Shown here piece after piece: positions 60,601 to 64,000 of a stretch of 64,000 nt of DNA. The DNA lies in NCBI GenBank assembly GCA_964057225.1, contig OZ059898.1, forward strand, positions 12,735,767-12,799,766, in the 5' to 3' direction. The DNA is from Auanema rhodensis (lineage: Eukaryota > Nematoda > Chromadorea > Rhabditida > Rhabditidae). Numbering within the stretch: position 1 is the first letter of the stretch; each line of letters begins with the position of its first letter. Under the pieces are notes generated by a model. It worked only from the letters and a program-made list of their open reading frames with translations, did no database searches and had not been told where the DNA came from. A program made the translations under genes and the position numbers.

Positions 60601-63600
60601 TGTATGTATGTAGTTGTCCTCATTCACTCTATTGTTGTTGGCTACCAACAGTTTCTCCACACATTCCAGTAGTTTTCAAGCTTCCTTCCGAATTCTGCCA
60701 CTACGTGTGATCGTTGTCTCACCATTCCATTTAGTTTTTTTCCTCTCTTCTCCATCGTCAATCTGATTTGCCGTTGGCCCTGCCATCGAAATCATTACGC
60801 CCTTCAAACTCATCTAACGTCTTCTGGTGCCGCAATTATCAGATATTGAAATAAGGAAATACATGCTTTTCGTCTTAAATGGAAAATACAAACTTATTTT
60901 GCTGAGATCGATGCTTTCGCTTTCTCTCTCTCTCTCACTCCATCCTGCCAGCATGCATTTATCTACTCTCTTTTATTTTTTTTTCAAACAAAAAAATAAA
61001 GTAATCTAATATATATTCATTCCTCAGGTCCTTCTGTTTTGTTTTTTTTTTGCTGCCCTTGCCTATCGAGTACAACGATCACGACCACCAGAGTAGCTGG
61101 GGGGCTTTTCAGTTTGCCTATTCTGCTGCTCAAAATTCACAACTAACATCACCAACAAACTGAAAAAAAAAGTTTTTTCCTGCAACAGCACAACCTAAGT
61201 ATGTACCACAACAAAGAGAAGTACTTGATTAACTGAAAAACCTAACAAATCATTCTTTCATAAGTAGTTTGTTTCTCAGAACTTTCTTTTTACATTTTAA
61301 TGCTTCCTGTTTCCTATTAGAAGTAGTTCATCCGAACCCTCCTCAACAACTGCACCAACTGCATACTTTTTCATTCTTTCTTTTTCATCCAATCCTTCCC
61401 TTTTTTAGAAAAACTACATTACACTAGTTGAGGTTGAGCCTCAACTGTGTTCCTTTTTCGCATTTATCTATATTCTCAATTCTGATTTTTCTACAACTTC
61501 GTTTTTTTTTCAACCAAACGAGCTTGAAATCAGTCGTCGTGATGAGTCTGCCGCTTGATGAGTCCGACCTTCTAAGCTATGTCATTCTTCCGATTCATTT
61601 CCTTTAGGAGTTCTCCTTTTTTGTTGGGAACGTGATTGTTTCGCTTCATAACTATATTTGACCAGACTTCTTTCTGAAGAGGAAGAAGAAGACAAAGAAA
61701 GAAAGAACGAACGAAAGAAAATCGTTAAAGTTCAAAAAGATGTGTCTTTTCTAATCTAAATCCTTCTTATATGCTTCCTCCGACTATACATTGAACAGGA
61801 AAAAAATATTTTTTTAAATATATTTATTCCATAAACAAGTAGATTTAACGTAAATGCATTACGACAAGGTAGAATAATGAAATAGTTTTTCTTGGACTTT
61901 CAATTCATTTGATTTAGACTTTAACACACATTTAGTGAAGCTTAGACTATTCAGCTTCTACTTGATTATTCAAACCAATTGATGCTCAACTTGCTTTTTC
62001 CTGTTTCCCCTTCAACATTCCTACTCATCAAAACGATTAACTCAATGATTTTATTGATCAGCTAAGGCGATTTTCATTGTTGATCATTTCCAAATATTAT
62101 TTTCTTCCTTCTATTCATCTCATTAAGTAGAAGAATCCTGATATTTCTTCAATCCTCTGATATCAAAGTATAAAGATCGGATCATTTCGTATAATTTGCT
62201 TACAAGATAATCGTTACTAAGTTGTTTGAACCTTGTAGCATGCTAAAACACATTGATCGCAACATAGCTTGCAAGCATTTATCGCTAAACATGCCAAAAA
62301 AACTCAAGCTCTGTTGATTTTTTAAACTTTTTTTTTCTGCCAAAAAAAAAAAGAAGTGAATTTCTCCATAGAGAGCTCATGTTTCTTCAGAGTTTTTGTG
62401 CTGCTCCTTAGAGTGCTCAAATAATGCTGGCCATGTTATTCAATTTTGAGCAATTCCTTCTAAAGCTGGGAGGCATTTTTTCAATTGTTCCATTATTTTT
62501 TGACATTTGACTTATACTTTTCATATATATTTTCTCATCAAGAAACTTTCAAGTCGAATTTTAGTTTAAAATATTCTTTGTTGTTGGAAATGTAGAAGGA
62601 AATCTTTAAAATATTCTTTGTGTTTTCTTTATATATTTTTTTTTGTTTTCTTCTGCAATTCAAGTCAAATAAGTAAGTAAACAAAACTTTCATGCAAACT
62701 TCCAAGTATTTTAAAATTAATTTTAATACTTATATGTATAATAACTAAGTTTAAAAGAATAAAAACATATTTTCAAATATAATTAGTAAAGTTCCTAAAC
62801 TCTTCTCATCTGTACGTTTACTTCATCACTTCACTTGCTTCTGCAATCTTTTTAAAAGGACTATGCATGAATAGACGACCGGAACATGTAAAACAGAAAA
62901 AAAACAGTTGAAGAAAGAAAAAAAGATTAAGAAGATAAATAGTTAAGAGAATTCAAAAAGAATGCTAAAAAGAGTAGCTGCTAGAGAGAGGTAGAGCAAG
63001 AGAAAGAGAGCTAGAGAAGGAAAGCTAGAAAAAGAGGACTAGAGAAATAGATTGAGAAGGAGCGAGAACAGGACTAAATAGCAACAGTTGAAATTATGCT
63101 ATACGTCCTGCTGAGAAGTCTTTCATCCGCATTTTTAAAATATTATATTTCAATCTTATATATTGATATAATTAAATTTTCTCAATCAAAAATCTCATTA
63201 ATCTTAATAGTTAATATAAACATATCTAGTATTCTTCGGTTGCTTGCCCTTTGTCGAAGATATTTTTTCCTCTTCTGCTACATAACCAGAGCCAGCCAGC
63301 CACATGGGATTGTTTAAGCCTTTTCAGACCTCTTCTTCTCTCTTTAAGTATATGAAAGCCTGTTGAGCATTTTTTGAACTTTTCAAAGTCATCATCATGC
63401 GTATCGTCATTTTCTGAAAATCAGGAACATATAAGATATGATATTGGCGTATTTACTTCAAATACTTACATGATTGATGCTATAACTTGGTTCTGAGACA
63501 TCTCATATTCTTAGATAGATATGTCATATCCTGTTTTCCTTTATTTGACTCTTTATTCATCCATCAGCTTCTCTTTTCATTCTATTTTCTCCTTTTGTAT

Positions 63601-64000
63601 ACATCGTTTTTTACTTTTTTTTCTTTTTGCCAACTCTCATCTATCTATTTCTTACTTTTCTCTTTATAAATCTTAATCTTTCTCCTTCTTTTGTGCGATG
63701 AGAATTGCTCATTGGCCTTATCTCAATCCATAAATTGTTTTGCTTTTCAGCCGATCTTCCAACTTATTTTATCTGTTTCAGTCATTTCCTTCCTTCTATT
63801 GTTTGATCACAATTCCTTCAATCCTTTTCTCTCTTTCTTTTTATTCTTTTCCAGTTGAAAAAACTCAAATTTGACTCAAATATTAGTACAAATGGACTAC
63901 TTTCTTGAGGATTCAATGAAACACCAAAGACAGATTAATGAAAACAACATGTGAACTTTTTTCATCATTAACCCATTTACTTCACATAAGCCAAACTTGA
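55078..64000 (+). CDS. EGF-repeat protein, 5' part only, runs off the window
   Basis: Three exons join in phase: 55078-55141, 58238-58356 and 58534-58621. The second encodes a complete EGF module with six cysteines in the standard spacing (CDSWPC, then GTC, FSCEC, GDHC). The third begins another (LCQDNNCSIGEC…YNC) that breaks at a donor. The first exon opens with ATG 55078 after ACACAG but encodes no signal peptide (MGLVTIASDQLING…). An EGF protein is extracellular, so this may be an internal exon with the true start upstream, or an alternative promoter product. Introns are 3.1 kb, 177 bases and more than 5.3 kb. Family (Crumbs-like, neurexin-like or other) cannot be decided from two modules. 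Confidence 0.62.
57175..57270 (+). repeat. (CT)n microsatellite
   Basis: About 95 bases of CT repeat inside the first large EGF-gene intron, complementary to the GA tract at 57608-57672. Confidence 0.95.
57608..57672 (+). repeat. (GA)n microsatellite
   Basis: About 64 bases of GA repeat in the same intron. It can pair with the CT tract about 340 bases upstream in the transcript. Confidence 0.95.
58622..64000 (+). other. Large intron of the EGF gene (no exon seen)
   Basis: The donor at 58622 (G|GTAATTG) has no partner in the remaining 5.4 kb. The sequence is mostly pyrimidine-rich on +, as expected of sense-strand intron. It contains TA palindromes near 60360-60445, a (TATG)n-type run near 60595-60612 and a GA-rich stretch at 62975-63070. 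A separate gene nested here cannot be excluded, but none is evident. Confidence 0.45.

Overview
The window reads as nuclear DNA from a nematode, probably a chromadorean; I cannot name the species. It is AT-rich. Its genes are cut by very short introns (about 40-60 bases) with GT donors and T-rich TTTCAG or TTTAG acceptors. Several start codons sit directly behind an isolated splice acceptor, as expected for spliced-leader trans-splicing. The gene set also fits: an FkbM-type methyltransferase of a nematode-expanded kind, a secreted C-type lectin, and a GMEB-like SAND protein.

Left block (1-14.8 kb). About 3 kb without a supportable gene precedes a small single-pass membrane protein gene (3113-3839, +). 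This converges on a 36-exon hnRNP U-like gene (11309-4681, -) encoding SAP, Arg/Asp repeats, SPRY and a P-loop NTPase module. Upstream on the same strand is a 10-exon GMEB-type SAND gene (14798-11935, -). I rebuilt these models exon by exon, and each closes in frame from ATG to stop.

Middle block (14.8-41.1 kb). This is a 26-kb desert with no gene I can prove. It holds GA/CT microsatellites, G-runs and several GC-richer islands open in frames on both strands. It also holds a 1.5-kb element with about 268-bp inverted repeats carrying a decayed trypsin-like protease fragment. The palindrome CACGTG is strongly over-represented here, in places as a 12-bp-phased tandem array.

Right block (41.1-64 kb, all firm genes on +). 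In order: a 130-aa protein of unknown function with a CxxC...HxH tail, an FkbM-like methyltransferase with an N-terminal anchor, a possible 50-aa ORF in operon-like spacing, an SDR16C-like dehydrogenase, and a secreted C-type lectin. After a sparse 5-kb stretch come the first visible exons of an EGF-repeat protein with multi-kilobase introns that runs off the right edge. No shared pathway links these genes. The left block is nuclear RNA/DNA-binding; the right block is membrane, lipid or secreted functions.
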